Positions 33,616 to 45,803 are shown, counted from the stretch's first letter. The stretch: 64,000 nt of DNA from Aphrophora alni (GCA_963513935.1 OY740766.1:9021000-9084999), one strand, 5' to 3'. Numbers and translations are program-made. The notes: generated by a model from the sequence alone, not told the origin.

Positions 33616-34739
33616 AACATAACCTAATCTAACCTACCCATGCAGATTAGGCCGCATCTTACCAATTTTGGAGAAATACCTCTCTGATATTTGGAGACTC
33701 ATTATCTTATTTATTATGGATACATTTTCCTTGCGGATAGTTTGAGACTGTTTTTGTCGATTTGGTACGCGGCAGTTTTGAGAAACGGATATTCTGCGAA
33801 CACACATTTAAAATTATCGTGTGAAAATTTTGAGGTTATGTAACAAGTCACTGAATAGATCTCAACTTCAATAGAGTTTTTTCTTTGTAATTTAATAATC
33901 ATCAAATTTTGTAGTATTTAAATTTTTTGTAGAAGCTATAGAAATAGAAATGTTTTTATAAAACTTAACGAAAGGTATGCTACTCTTGTGAAAACTTAAT
34001 AGTTAATACTATAAATTAAGCTCACCTCCAAATACATAGATTTTTTTTTATAACTTTAAAATGTCTCTTAAGAACCGATTTAAGCAATTCAATGATACCC
34101 ACACTAAAGTATTTTTCATCTTATTTTACTCGGTTGTTTATTATCTTATACACATTTTTTTTAACAGTGCTGTTGTTTTATATATTATATTCAGTAATTT
34201 TCCAATAGGGGGCTTTGGGTTATCCTGTATTGTATATATTTGTCATGAAAATAAACTATTAATCGATTCTAAAGAATTATTTCCTACAAAGTTGACGATG
34301 AACGGTTCGGAAACTGGCGGTTTTTCTACATTCTATCGTTTTCCGCATGCAGTGCGCTTTGCTGTTTTTTCTCACACTACAGGTTACCATGGCAACAGTA
34401 GTAAAACAGAAGTGTTATAACTTCAATTAATTTCTAGGCTACAGAAACGTTAATAATAACTGCGTCAACAATTTAAAATAGAAGTAGAAAATGAATTCAA
34501 AGAAACAGCGAATTTTCCGAAATACAAGAACAAGCGAAAGACTTTTGTTCCCTTCTGGCTCTGACACTATTAAGAGGGTTTATAATAATTGGCCCTATTC
34601 GAGGGTTTTTTCACCCCCTCTTTTTTTAGAAGGCAACGGAGAATGTTTATCTCTGGTAAACAACAAGGGTCATTATCATCGCATTATACGATTAAAAAAA
34701 TTTAAGAAAAGAAGATAAAATAAAGACATTTAATAACAT
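33616..34739. other. No recognised gene; open frame 34061-34420
   Basis: The 119-codon frame at 34061-34420 (plus) starts MSLKNRFKQF and has two hydrophobic stretches (residues about 17-30 and 35-60). It shows no recognisable domain, and its base composition equals that of the surrounding AT-rich DNA. A second frame (34491-34718) is likewise unrecognised. Both are probably chance. Confidence 0.35.
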
Positions 34740-34870
34740 CAGGATTGATAAAGAACGAGAGTTGGTCACTGATAGAAAAGATGAAAGATATCTCCTTGGG
34801 TATGATACACCCGTACTTACTGCTTTATGAGCCCCTGAGAGTACGGACTATTTAGTACATTGTCCGAGTT
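34740..34870. repeat. Dispersed family C fragment
   Basis: 'aacgagagttggtcactgat' and 'tccttgggtatgatacaccc' match the phrases at 26110 and 11740. Confidence 0.45.
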
Positions 34871-35069
34871 GATACTGTACTGTTGGAAAAATCCAGAGTA
34901 ATGAATCCAGATAGTCTCTAGTCAACTATTAGAGTTGAGTTTTTGATTTTTGATTGTTTTTATAGCTTAATAGAAGCAGAATTAAATTTGGAGTCGAGTG
35001 GTGCTATTGAAATTTCAAAATTTTTAATATTTTTTCATTTTTATTTAATTTTTCGTAAAAATTTAAACA

Positions 35070-35320
35070 TTTAACAATACCAATGATATGCACATCAATA
35101 GATGCAGAATTTAATAGAGAGTAAATCATGAAAAAATGACTTTGAGATCTCAAAGGGTTTACGAGTAATTGCAGTTTAAAGTTTTTCAAAAAAGATCAAA
35201 AATTTTTTTAAACCAACGATATGGGTATCAAAAGATGCAGAATGAAAGGAGAATAAACCCTGAAAAAATCACTTTGACATCTCAAATTTTTTAAGAGTTA
35301 TTGCAATTTGTATGTCAATA
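35070..35320. repeat. Degenerate ~130-bp tandem duplication
   Basis: 'agatgcagaatttaatagagag...gactttgagatctcaaa' is followed by 'agatgcagaatgaaaggagaat...cactttgacatctcaaa' about 135 bp on. Non-coding. Confidence 0.65.
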
Positions 35321-35727
35321 AAATTACCTGATTTTAACATTTCACGTTTCGCCACTTGCAATACCTTTTTAAAACGCCTGTAGCTCCCTAACTATACATC
35401 GTAATGTTGCGAAATTTTATATGAGGAAAGAAGAAAGTTCAAATTTTACTGTGGTGTTTTCAATTCGAAAATATCTCTTATAGTTTCTGAGTAATTAATT
35501 CGAGAAAACGGCCAATTTTCAAACTTTGCAAAATGGTAAGGACCCCCTTGCAGTTTTAAATAACAATACTAAATAACTTTACTTTTACTTATCGTTATTT
35601 AAGTAAATAATGATATTTATACAGTATGAGTATAAGAAGTTAATGGCATTATGTTATAACAACGTACTTTTACCTATACAGTATAACAAACCCACAGAAC
35701 ACAATTCTCATAAAAAAATACGCCTAA

Positions 35728-35772
35728 GTATCAGACGCGTTTCAACGACAAGGTCGTCCTCTTCAGTGATAC
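35728..35772 (-). ncRNA. Hammerhead-like motif, type A, intact arm
   Basis: Minus strand GTATCA, CTGAAGA, G, GACGAC-ctt-GTCGTT, GAAA, CGCGT, C, TGATAC, identical to the motif at 9893-9937. All 6 stem I pairs and GTC are present. Confidence 0.55.
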
Positions 35773-35839
35773 ACCAGCTACACCAACCAAACCACAACTC
35801 CAAGCACACAACTGTTGTGGTTTGGTTGGTGTAGCTGGT

Positions 35840-35885
35840 GTATCACTGAAGAGGACGACCTTGTCGTTGAAACCGCGTGTGATAC
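35840..35885 (+). ncRNA. Hammerhead-like motif, type A, damaged arm
   Basis: Same as its partner, but with an extra C after GAAAC and G at the cleavage position (GTG), which the NUH rule forbids. Predicted inactive. Confidence 0.5.
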
Positions 35886-36139
35886 TTAGGCGTATTTTTT
35901 TTTATGAGAATTGTGTTCTGTGTGTTTGTTATACTGTATAGTTTTTCTCATAAGTCAAGCTCAACATTTAATATACTTATACCTATAATTTGTTTTGATT
36001 TTCAATTTTTACATCTTGTTAATTCGTGTGAATCTTGACAAATTGCGCAACTCGAATAGGCGTTGGGCGCCAAATCTTTTTCACATTTCGAAAATGTTTA
36101 CTATGCGCATTCATCACACATATTCAAAACGTAAAAACT

Positions 36140-36660
36140 CACAAGTCCCACGTTACAAGTCTTTTCAAGATTAATGGAAACAAGAACATTTCTTACTCCC
36201 TCTAGTCTCTGTATCTATTAATACTTCCCTCCTTGCATGAAGGCACGAATGTGTTCAATAAACTTTTATTTGTTCGCTTAGCTTTATTTTATTTCCAAGT
36301 TTACGGGAATGTAATTAGGTCGAGCCGCTCAAATTCCTTTCTATGAATATATAATTTAAGAACTGTGTTTAAACGAGAGGAAGGTTTTTCATTGTTATCA
36401 AGTTTTTAGTGATTGCTGTTATCATTTTTTGTCAATAATTCTTGAACCGTAAATATTCGTTTATTTCTGATTTTTGACAGTAAGTGAAATCTTTACAATG
36501 ATTTTATAACAATTTAAAGTGGGGCCTTTTATAACAACTAGAGGCGTTTTCTATCACCCCCCGGATAGGTTTTTTTTTCTTGTTGCTTAGGTGCTACATT
36601 TAAAATTTGAACGAAATCATTTAGGCGGTTTTGGCAAAATCGTAAAGTAGGGGGGGGGGG
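36140..36660. repeat. Dispersed family C/D copy, paralogous to 38870-39730
   Basis: Shares 'ttatttgttcgcttagcttta', 'caaattcctttcta' and 'aatttaagaactgtgtttaaac' in the same order with 38985-39118, and 'atttgaacgaaatc' with 39690. Both copies lie immediately right of a type A ribozyme-like foldback, although the duplications around those foldbacks differ. Confidence 0.65.
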
Positions 36661-36761
36661 TATTTATAATCGGTCCACTCTTCTGGGGTATATACTACTG
36701 CACAGACAACGAACAACCACTTTTTGACTGGGGGGGAGGGTTATTATTTTTTATCAAGATA

Positions 36762-37602
36762 TACCGAGTGTTTCAGACCACATGGACACTATCTGTAGCG
36801 CCTAAACGAAACCAGATAAAAATTTCGAGGGGCAGGGTGGTGTTTTTGGAAAATTTTCAAATATAAACATAGGTCGTGTGATACCTCATTTTAAAGGTCT
36901 CTCTTTTCTGAACATTTTGGAGCAAAAAAAAATGTATTATCTTTTCATTAGACCTACTGTGCAGGGTGTGACGAAATTTTGTTTTGTTTTAGTTTTTTAG
37001 CGGGAAATGTGATGTCAGCTCCCTAACAAAGATAGGGCGACCAATTTTTTTCCTAGTTTTACAAGAACACACCCTTTCAGGAGATATGGGGTAGTATGGA
37101 CTACTATGTAGTTTTCAAATTTTTAATAAATTTCAAACTTTAATAACTTTTATAGAGCAAAAAGTAAAAAAAATCAAATAGCAACCTAGATTGAAAATTG
37201 TACTATTTGAGAGACCTTTTGAAAACAAAAAAATTTTGTATTGAAAGTTTGGTTCTATATTGCACCATTGAATAATTGTAAAAAAAAATGGCATTTTATT
37301 GGTTGAAATATTTCGTCACACCCTGTACAGTAATGAAAAGATAAATTATTTTGCCCCCAAATGGTCAGAAAAGAGAGACCTTTAAAATGAGGTATCACAC
37401 GACCTATGTTTCTATTTGAAAATTTTCCAAAAAACACCACCCTGTCCCCCAAAGTGCCCTTTTGGGTCATTGAGGAGCGTCGAAAATAATTTTCCTGAAT
37501 TCTTTGGGGGCGAAAAAGGGGGGGTTCTAATTGGAAGGAAATTTTTATCTGGTTTCGTTTAGGCGCTACAGATAGCGTCCATGTGGTCTGAAACACCCGG
37601 TA
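36762..37602. mobile_element. Long-TIR foldback element, TA target duplication
   Basis: TACCGAGTGTTTCAGACC at the left and GGTCTGAAACACCCGGTA at the right, with TA outside (36760-36761, 37603-37604). Arms of about 200-270 bp include 'ggcgctacagatag' and 'atacctcattttaaaggtct' (left block 36883-36900, right 37375-37394), then 'gtgtgacgaaat' facing 'atttcgtcacac'. The centre, about 36980-37300, has no coding region. The 130-codon minus frame (37647-37255) lies in the right arm and is an artefact. Confidence 0.88.
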
Positions 37603-37604
37603 TA

Positions 37605-38472
37605 TACATGCAATTTTAATCTCTCTCCATCCTTCCCCCCACTCCATTTTTTACCCTTTTTCATTTCTCTTTTTTTCTTTTTCATCAAATTAGAAATAAG
37701 GGGAAATAACTATGGACGTCCAAAGCTACTCACTGACTGGTTTTTGTTGCATTATTTCAGGTTATTGGATTTCTGTTACTAATTTTGTTTAATCTTTAGT
37801 GGTTCAATATAGTGAGTAAAGACTTATATGTGTCCCGAAGAGAACTAGTTGGCTGAATCAACACACGCGGTCTTAAAGTCCCTCCGTTCTAAAATTTCAA
37901 TATATAAAAAACACACTATTAGACAAATGTAACGTATTTAATATCCGAGTAAAATAAGATATAAAATAGGCCTACTTTGGTTTGGAATAGGGTACAATTT
38001 GATTGCTTTAAATCGTTTCTTAAGAGAGGTTTTAAAGTTACAAACATTTGTCCATATTTGGAAGTGAGTTTAATTTGGTATTGACTATTTATTTTCGAAA
38101 TAGGAGTTTTATTTTAATTTTTTTTTTTAACATTTCCGTTTCCATAGCTTCTACGAAAAATTTTGTTGATATAATTTATTGATTATTTACATTAAAAAGA
38201 AAATGAAATTTGTGGTAGTTGATTGATATACTGACTATAACATCAAGAAATGTTCAAATTTTTTTTCGATTGTCATTTTACATAAGGAGTAACATAGCGA
38301 TCTCCAGTTGGCTTGACCTTTCTGTATTCGGCATTATTTTTAATATTTTTCATTTAAATTTAGTTTCTTCTAAGGACTAGGATAAAATAACTGTATAGGT
38401 AAAAAATTAGCGTCTTTGGTCGTATAAAGATTCTCCAAAGCGCATTAAAACATTTTGTTTTATTCACTCATT
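37605..38472. other. No gene seen
   Basis: Pyrimidine-rich start (37615-37680), then AT-rich spacer. Confidence 0.4.
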
Positions 38473-38569
38473 GAAAGGAAGGAATATTAAATGTTGAGCT
38501 TGACTTATGAGAAAGATTATACAGTATAACAAACACACAGAACACAATTCTTACAAAAAATACGCCTAA

Positions 38570-38614
38570 GTATCAGACGCGTTTCAACGACAAGGTCGTC
38601 CTCTTCAGTGATAC
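38570..38614 (-). ncRNA. Hammerhead-like motif, type A, intact
   Basis: Identical in core and stems to 9893-9937: full 6-bp stem I, GACGAC/GTCGTT stem II, ACGCGT, GTC. Confidence 0.55.
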
Positions 38615-38722
38615 ACGAGCTACACCAATCAAACTACAGTATAACTGTTATAGTTATATCAGTTATAGTTTGATTGGTGTAGTTATAGTTATACCAGTTA
38701 TAGTTTGATTGGTGTAGCTCGT

Positions 38723-38767
38723 GTATCACTGAAGAGGACGACCTTGTCGTTGAAACGCGTCTGATAC
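38723..38767 (+). ncRNA. Hammerhead-like motif, type A, intact
   Basis: Exact inverted partner of 38570-38614. This is the one locus where both arms keep every conserved position of the motif. Confidence 0.55.
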
Positions 38768-38869
38768 TTAGGCGTATTTTTTGTGAGAATTGTGTTCTGT
38801 GTGTTTGTTATACTGCAAAGGAAGGAAGTTTTGGTGAAATCCTGTAGGCAGTGTATTAAATAGCTTTAT

Positions 38870-40010
38870 ACATCCTAGCCTACGTTACAATTCATTAAAG
38901 ATAATGGTAACTGAAGCTAGTCTGTATCTATTTTTAGTAGAATGCTAGAAAGTAACGCTCGCTATTAATACTTCCCACTTTGCACGAATGAACTGTTATT
39001 TGTTCGCTTAGCTTTACTTTAATTCCAAAGTGTATGAGAATGTGTTTAGGTTGAACCGCGCAAATTCCTTTCTAGGAAAATCTGTAATTTAAGAACTGTG
39101 TTTAAACGGCAGGGACGTTTGTTCCTTCTTTGTATTCGTCGATCATTAAACCTTTCCGTTTTTTTCCTTCAGTGTTCTGGAAAAGTTGGTTGGGTTGGTT
39201 GTTTTAATTACGCAAAATAAACTATAACTCTTAGTTATCCACAAAACTAAACGAAACATGATCTCTATGCCTGCATCTCTATGTATTTAATATTGTTTGT
39301 GAATGTTTTTAAATTGTATCTCGAAAACGGAGTGAAGGATTTTTTTTGAAATGAAGTGAATATAAAGCGATTTAGTTAAGTATGGAAGAACTCATATAGA
39401 TGGTTAGAAACCTCATTGTTGAATAATACATTGTTCAAACTTTCTTAATCAAATAAAAACTAATTGTCACAAAAACTGTCAGTTTGGTAGTTGTTGGAAC
39501 TGAATCATGGGCGCTATCTTTGAAAAAAAAAAAAAAATATATTTAAATAAAATTCTAAACTTGCTTTTATGTCAGAAATACGTCCACAGAGTAAAGTGTT
39601 GTTTTTTTTTGCCAATTATTGTTACTGAACCGTAATTTATTTTTACGTGAGATTTTCTCAAGAATTTGGATCACGTTCTCCACATTTCACTAAAATTTGA
39701 ACGAAATCGGCAGAGACGATTTTGACAAATTACAACAACAGCCTCAGACTTTTTTTGGTTTTTACAGAAATCTTCATGAATTGGCTTATGTGGATAACTT
39801 ATGGCGACCAATAGGCCTACATTTTGTTTGGGTTCTTAGAGGCTACACTCGTCGTTTAAAGGCGAAAAACCTCCCGGTCATCATCATTAAAGTAAAGAAA
39901 AGCGTATAAAGACCCCCCTCCCCCTTGCCTTCGGATACTCTAAGAGCGTGAGGGTCGGAAGAGATCAAGAATTGGTCAAGAGAGATCTAACCCAGGACTA
40001 AGTAAAACAA
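38870..40010. repeat. Dispersed family C/D, longest copy
   Basis: Includes the block paralogous to 36140-36660, then 'gccaattattgttactgaac', 'tttgaacgaaatcggcagag', 'gtttaaaggcgaaaaacct', 'ccttcggatactctaagagc' and 'aagaattggtcaagagag'. Pieces of this order recur at 11570, 23010, 26100, 27841, 29930, 34740 and 36140, so one long element (at least 1 kb) explains several scattered fragments. The 70-codon frame 39697-39909 has no domain. Class unknown. Confidence 0.55.
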
Positions 40011-42134
40011 ACTGTAGTCCTCCGCATTTGCCAAGCTCGCTGCAGTGAGCCTAAGTGATATTGAGAAATTAGAAATTAGGGTTTTCCTTATAATCCAATT
40101 TTGAGTTACTATTATTCAGATCTGTGTACTCGGTTAAGTTGTAGAGCACACAAATGACAGACAGATATCATTCCAAAACCCACTTCATTTGGATTCAGGT
40201 GACTTTAAAACAGATATACAGTACCAGCAAAACACTCAACTTCAATTATTTTTGACTCATCACATATTATGAAAGCAAACATTAAGAGGCAACATAACGA
40301 CTTATATTAAATTGTTTCGATTTTGTAGTCCATTTCTTCTGTCGTCTTGTGAAGCTTATTTTACAAACAGGTTTAATGGATTTTGTTGAAATGAGGCGAG
40401 TCACGTTTGCGGTGAGAATAAATGTAAAAACACATTTTCAACTCGAATTGAAAATTAATTTTATGTTTAACTCCCTTTAATCGCGGCCATCCTCCATCCT
40501 TGCACCGATTTTGAATTCCCCAGGCCATCCAGAGTGCAAATAAAACATGCACCAACCTGTTATCTTAGACAATATATAAAGGATGAAAATGAACGATTTT
40601 TTCTTAAATACCGAACTCGTTGTGGCGCGCTACGATTCGCCAAACTCCGTACGACTGTTTTAGCGATAAAGAAATTAATCTAATTCGTGTTCTGTGCATT
40701 TTATGTAACAATAAAATAATTTATTTTAAACATTTCTTACTATAACAGCGATGTTTAGCGTAATAGTTTTGTCATATACTTTGTTGTGTTTTGTTTGTGT
40801 TGTATTTTTCCAATATGGCTTACTATAAAAAAAGAACTAATAATTCACGTTTGTTTTAATGTTGATTCTTCATTAATGTGTCTCAGATTCGTCTAGCGTT
40901 AGTAATATTGCTAGTTTTAACCCTAGTACGGTATTACATTTTTCTGAAAAATATGAACATTCCGATCCTCTTTTTGGAGTTATTTTTGGTCTTCCACTGA
41001 AAAAAATGTTAACAGATATTTTTATATTTATTTAGCGCCTCAGGTATGTATCATAAACTCGCTCAAACCGTAAATGTAATGTTGTCAAGTTTTTCACCAC
41101 AGAATTCAAGGTTCATTTACGTTTCCTACTGAAAAATTGATTCGTTTTTGCTTCAAAATCGTATCAAAAAAAATTATTTTAATTTAATTTATGTTATTAG
41201 AATGTTATTCTTTTAAATTTTTCCATTGCATGGTTTCGGTTCTAAAATGTCAATAACTTTGAGATCCACTATCTCCTATTAAAATTGTTGTTAAATGTGA
41301 TTTATATTGAAACCTGTAATAAAAAATAATAAGGGTTTAAATTAATTTGTGACACTCTTTGGGAGTGTGTTTTGAGTTGAAGACTTTAAGTTGTATACAC
41401 TGGTAGTTCAATTTAACCAATACATTACAATTTTTTATCTGTACAAAATTTTTCGTTAATTCAAAAGTTATCAAACCGTTTCCATTATTTACGATCACCC
41501 CGTACATACATTCAGCCAAAATTGTTGCCTAGGAAATTGGTAGAATCAGTGAACATTTCATGGTTTATTGTCTCTGCGTGTTCACGATGTAGGTTGTAAT
41601 ATTTACAGTTTCTGTTTTAGAAATGCGTTTGAAAAAAAAAAAAAGAGTTGAAATTAATTTCATTAAAATGTTTGCTTCAAGTATACAAACTAATTCTAAC
41701 GTCTAAACGGCGAGATTCTAATCAGATCTAATTAGAGCAAGCAATTAACATGAACTATGCGGTTTATGAATTAACTATAAAGTGCTTCAGGATATAGACT
41801 TCATTCCATCGATGATTAACTTCTCGGTTAAAAATAAACCGCCACACCCTGTTGTGTCTGTCGTGGCACAGTAGGCTTTGCACTTGCCAAAATATAAAAC
41901 TATCTTGTTTCACTTATGAGATTTAAATTGTTACGCATGATTTTTTACAATTATTTGAAAATATTTTTGTTCTATTTTTATTTTTATTTTACCAAACGAA
42001 AAATAAACTAATTGTTAAAGGCTTGTTTTAAAAGGGAACACTAAGTCGGTTAAATGTGCAGTAAAAATATTGATTATATTCAATACAATTAATTGTAGTT
42101 CCTCATACTAAGAAATACTAGAGTATTCCTAGAC
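40011..42134. other. No gene seen
   Basis: AT-rich, with short frames at 40373-40555 and 41337-41519 that show no domain. Confidence 0.4.
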
Positions 42135-42214
42135 TACAAAATCATGGCGAATGGAGGAGGAGCTCCAGTGAGGTGGGGGCAGTTAGAAATCGTCAATAAG
42201 GTATTGTAGAACTC

Positions 42215-42955
42215 GGTGTTGGAAATACCGACGAATGGTATGCAAATCGAGTTCGTCTTCACTCGACCCTTCAACGTTCTCCAAACACAAGAGAGGACTG
42301 GAAGGATGACAATCTACCGGGATATCAAGGACAGCTTGTTTGGTATACTGACAGATCACTACGTGATCAACAGTCTGGATACGGAGGATATTGTCAAATC
42401 ACTGAGGCAACTTTCGAAGCTAGTCTAGGAAGTTATTGAATACTGATTCCAGGCTGAGATTTGTGCAATTTCATGTGTTTATTGACGATTATAATAATAA
42501 GGCCTTAGAGGTAAGGACGTTCTAATTCTCTCAGATAGCCAAGCGGCAATTAAAGCCCTCAGCTCCATAGAAATTTCAACCTAATTGGTATGGGATTCTC
42601 TCCGTATTCTATCCGTCCTGTCCAATGCCAATATGGTGCACATGGGATAGGTACCTGGGCATTGAGGGTAATGAGAGGGCGGATCTGTTAGCGAAGAAAG
42701 GGGCCGCTGGTTGCCTTCCAGAACTCACTTGCGGGACCAGATCCTGCGCTGACAAAGCTGCAGGTTCAGTAAGACATAAAGTCTCTGAGACAAGTTGTTG
42801 TTATGATTATCATATCCGGAGCCACTTAAATACGGAGGGACAACTACAAGTGTCACCTAACTGTCGTCTTTGCGGTAACTGTCGTACCTGAGACCGCTGT
42901 ACACATTTTGTTTGATTGTGAAGTCCTGGAGCCCAGAACCTTTGGACCACAATAA
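42215..42955 (+). pseudogene. Non-LTR retrotransposon RNase H domain and zinc-knuckle fragment
   Basis: A linker (42216-42290) is followed by WKDDNLPGYQGQLVWYTDRS from 42299, the start of RNase H with the first catalytic Asp (usual TDGS changed to TDRS). Next is SDSQAAIKALSS near 42530 (a catalytic Asp), then YLGIEGNERADLLAKKGAA (42654-42712) with the last Asp. At 42860-42930, CRLC and, in another frame, ETAVHILFDCEVLE form the C-terminal Cys-rich segment. Frame changes and stops break it. The order matches I/R1/Loa-type LINEs, as in the fragment at 21879. The reverse transcriptase is absent. Confidence 0.85.
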
Positions 42956-44622
42956 CCAGACATAAATTTTTACAAGAACACCCTGCTCAAGATCCTGTTC
43001 ACCTCAAAAATTCCCATTACACTTCTTAAGGCAGTGTTACCTACATAAGGTATGGTACAACCCATCAAGTGCCGCGAATACCTCTCAACCAGGTTTTTGT
43101 TGTTTGACTGTTTATTTTATGATTATCTCTTAAAGTATGTATTTTACATAAAACTTAAAATTTCCTATAATTTGATTTCCCCCCCCACGTATCGATGCAA
43201 TTTAAAGTAAATTGAGTGGCGCAGAAAGTACCCCCGTATCAGACATAAACTTTTACAAGGTTTAATTGTTAATAATTCGAGAACCATACGTCATACCTAA
43301 AATTAAAAAAAAATAATAAATACGTATTTTAAATAATTAATTGCCTTTATTTTGAGTCCCTATCTTTTCCTCCTGAAGAAAATTGACCCCAGTTATGTTT
43401 GATTTTTAAATCATTCGTACGGGGGGGGGGGAGAAGAGAATATGAATAATGTTAGGCCCAAATAACAATTGAATATTAATTTAATATTTTTATTTGTACT
43501 CACTCTTTTTCGTAAAAATTCAAACTTTCATAAACTGTTGTTCACCCCTCCACTCCCAATTAAAAGCGAGAACCCTAAGGAGAAATATTAAGGCTTTAAG
43601 CGAGGTCCTTAAGCGAAAACCTAACCTAACCTTAATACTGATTTCTTAACAGGAAGTTTTTAAAGCATCACTATAGTTTTTTAATCTATCATTTTTCCTT
43701 TCTAAAATATACATTTTTACTATAAAGTCTCCCTACTTTGGGCTGGTTATCTGTCGTGAATAGCTCTTAAGACGGTAGGTCAAGTGAAATATTCTCTATG
43801 TAAATTAAATGGCAAATAAATTGTCTACTGCTGAGGGATTCCATTTCGTCACGGCAGTCTAAGCACGGTATCCTATATGAAAACCAGCTTTTAGTTTACA
43901 TCCATGGAACACTGCAGAACTGTTAAGCAATTTGTATCCAAAATTAGAATCAAGGGATTATCGGTAATATGAACAAAATTATTTTATAAATAAATAAAAA
44001 ATATGTATATACTGAGTGGCGCGTGGGAAGCTGACTGTATTTATGTTGGCAACAGTGTGTAAATAACCCAATCTCAATCCGTTGTGTGTATTAAATGAAT
44101 TCGGGTTTAGTGCGCAATGAATGAATGAACAATGTGGGTTCCAATGTGGAGTTTTTCGTGTAAATATATGGGTTTATTTTGGCTATTTATAGATGCGTTT
44201 TTTAAACCAATTTTTCCTTAACTCTTTGAGATAAGCTACCAAAATTCAAAAATCAGCTACAGTCATTTTTATACAATTTTATTATGATTTTAGTCTCTAA
44301 AGATCCAAATAAAACATCGTAGTCTCCATGTTCTAAAACTTGCAGAGTCGAGAATTACCGTTAAAAAGGAGAAATATACAACGGGCGCCGTCGTACAAGT
44401 TCAAATATCTCATAATCCGTGCAACGTATTTTGACGAAATGTGAAAATTTATAACGCAAAATGATGTGCCAGAGAGCAAGTAAAAGAAAAAAATTGTCGT
44501 AATTTTGAAAATACCGAAATGAATCCTAACCGGTAAGTTTTGCTTACACATTAGATACAGAGTCCTTTCTCTTTGATAACCTTTGCTGACACATAGTCAT
44601 CAGATATTGTGTCTTGTGAACT
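42956..44622. other. No gene; short CCTAA run at 43619-43632
   Basis: AT-rich. A G10 run at 43421-43430 and a two-unit telomere-like 'cctaacctaacctt' are the only notable points; 43250-43290 resembles family C. Confidence 0.4.
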
Positions 44623-44630
44623 CTTCTAAT

Positions 44631-45424
44631 TAGCGATGTTGATACTCGGGTGAAATGGATACTCGCATTACTCCGTTTCAAATGATTTCAATACTTGTAT
44701 TATTATTTCGAAATCGAGTATCTGCGCAGAATGATTTTGGGCATCGGATTCGAACTCAGCTTTACCAATCGGATCGTTTTAGACAAAACCTACACTTTTG
44801 CGTTCTATCTGTTAGACTGATCCACCAAGTATTTATTTTTTAAACAATATTGAAGTTATTGACACTTGTAATACGTAATTAAATGTTATCCTGCCTCGAC
44901 ACAAATTCAGTAATTTAACGTTAGTACAATTATTACCAACATTAATAATTTAGTTGTTATTTAAAATAAGTTAATTTACTACATTTTTTATAAAGATGGT
45001 AACCTATTAACATTTAATTAAAATTTAAATAATAACGATTAAATAATAATTTAATTTACTTTTGTTAATGTGGAAATAAATGAATATTATTATTTTAAAT
45101 TGAACTTGTTACCCAATCTAAATCATTTTAACTCAAAATCGTAATGTTTCATTAATGTGTAGTGAAAAATCAGCTTAGAAACTAATATAACCAAAGTAGA
45201 AACACCGAGCATTTTGTTTGGAATTGACACAACACTAACGAATATCGTTGTCCGAGGATTTTATTTCGAATTCATACTCGCACATTACCTCTTCCTTGTT
45301 TCTAGTTACGAGGATTTCGTCCGAATATTTTAATACGAAACCGAAGATTATAATACTCGGAATGCTCCGAGGATTTTGATACTCGGATTCACCGAGTATT
45401 TTAATTCGAACTCACACATCACTA
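44631..45424. mobile_element. Non-autonomous hAT-like element, 8-bp duplication CTTCTAAT
   Basis: Flanked by CTTCTAAT at 44623-44630 and 45425-45432. The left end is TAGCGATGTTGATACTCG; the right end, reversed, is TAGTGATGTGTGAGTTCG. 8-bp duplications and TAG-type short TIRs are hAT features. Subterminal regions are dense in 'atactcgg' and 'gaggatttt' motifs in both orientations, as expected for hAT transposase-binding sites. The 794-bp interior is AT-rich with no transposase. Confidence 0.8.
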
Positions 45425-45803
45425 CTTCTAATAGTCCTCCGGTCGATGCTGCATTGATCTGGTAGTGATTTATAAATCGTCATTACTCTTATTGGTGTGA
45501 TTGATTGCACCAAGCGTTTTAATCAGTGATTTTAATCGTTCACATCAGGTGAGAAGTGATTCTTGGAATTTTCGTTACTGATTAATTAATTTCTTATCTG
45601 TACGATAACTAAAACAGCTATTTTGGTGATTCAGATTCAGTCAGCGTTTTATCAGTCTTACATTTTAGTTACGTTAGACGTTACTTTACAAATTATTTTT
45701 TAATTACTATTAAATTGTAAAAGAGACAATCTCATCCGTAGCAAAATAAACTAGTTATGGAATTTTGTTCACTCCTGATACAATATATATATATATTATA
45801 TAC

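Larger units (their letters stand above)
35679..35975 (+). mobile_element. Ribozyme-like foldback (type A), 12-bp target duplication
   Basis: A 297-bp insertion between CTTTTACCTATA (35667-35678) and CTTATACCTATA (35976-35987), 11 of 12 identical. The inverted arms carry 'cagtataacaaac', 'tacgcctaagtatcagacgc' and the 45-nt hammerhead-like motif. The centre is 'accaaccaaaccacaact' against its mirror. The asymmetric tail 'aagtcaagctcaacattta' is at the right end. Same family as 9844-10136. Confidence 0.8.
38485..38815 (-). mobile_element. Ribozyme-like foldback (type A), reversed, ~12-bp duplication
   Basis: A 331-bp insertion between GAAAGGAAGGAA (38473-38484) and CAAAGGAAGGAA (38816-38827). 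The tail ('taaatgttgagcttgactt') is at the left end, so this copy is reversed relative to those at 9844 and 35679. Both arms carry intact 45-nt motifs. The centre has a duplicated 'tagttata.cagttatagttt' segment that lengthens this copy. Confidence 0.8.

Noticed and set aside
34061..34420. 119-codon open frame as a membrane protein gene
   Set aside because: No domain, no codon bias different from surrounding AT-rich DNA, and no support from context.
37255..37647. 130-codon open frame on the minus strand
   Set aside because: It lies within the right arm of a foldback element and its partner arm has no matching frame.
44740..44770. tRNA-like B box (GTTCGAATCC) on the minus strand near 44755
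   Set aside because: It lies in the hAT-like element, with no A box at the right distance and no cloverleaf.
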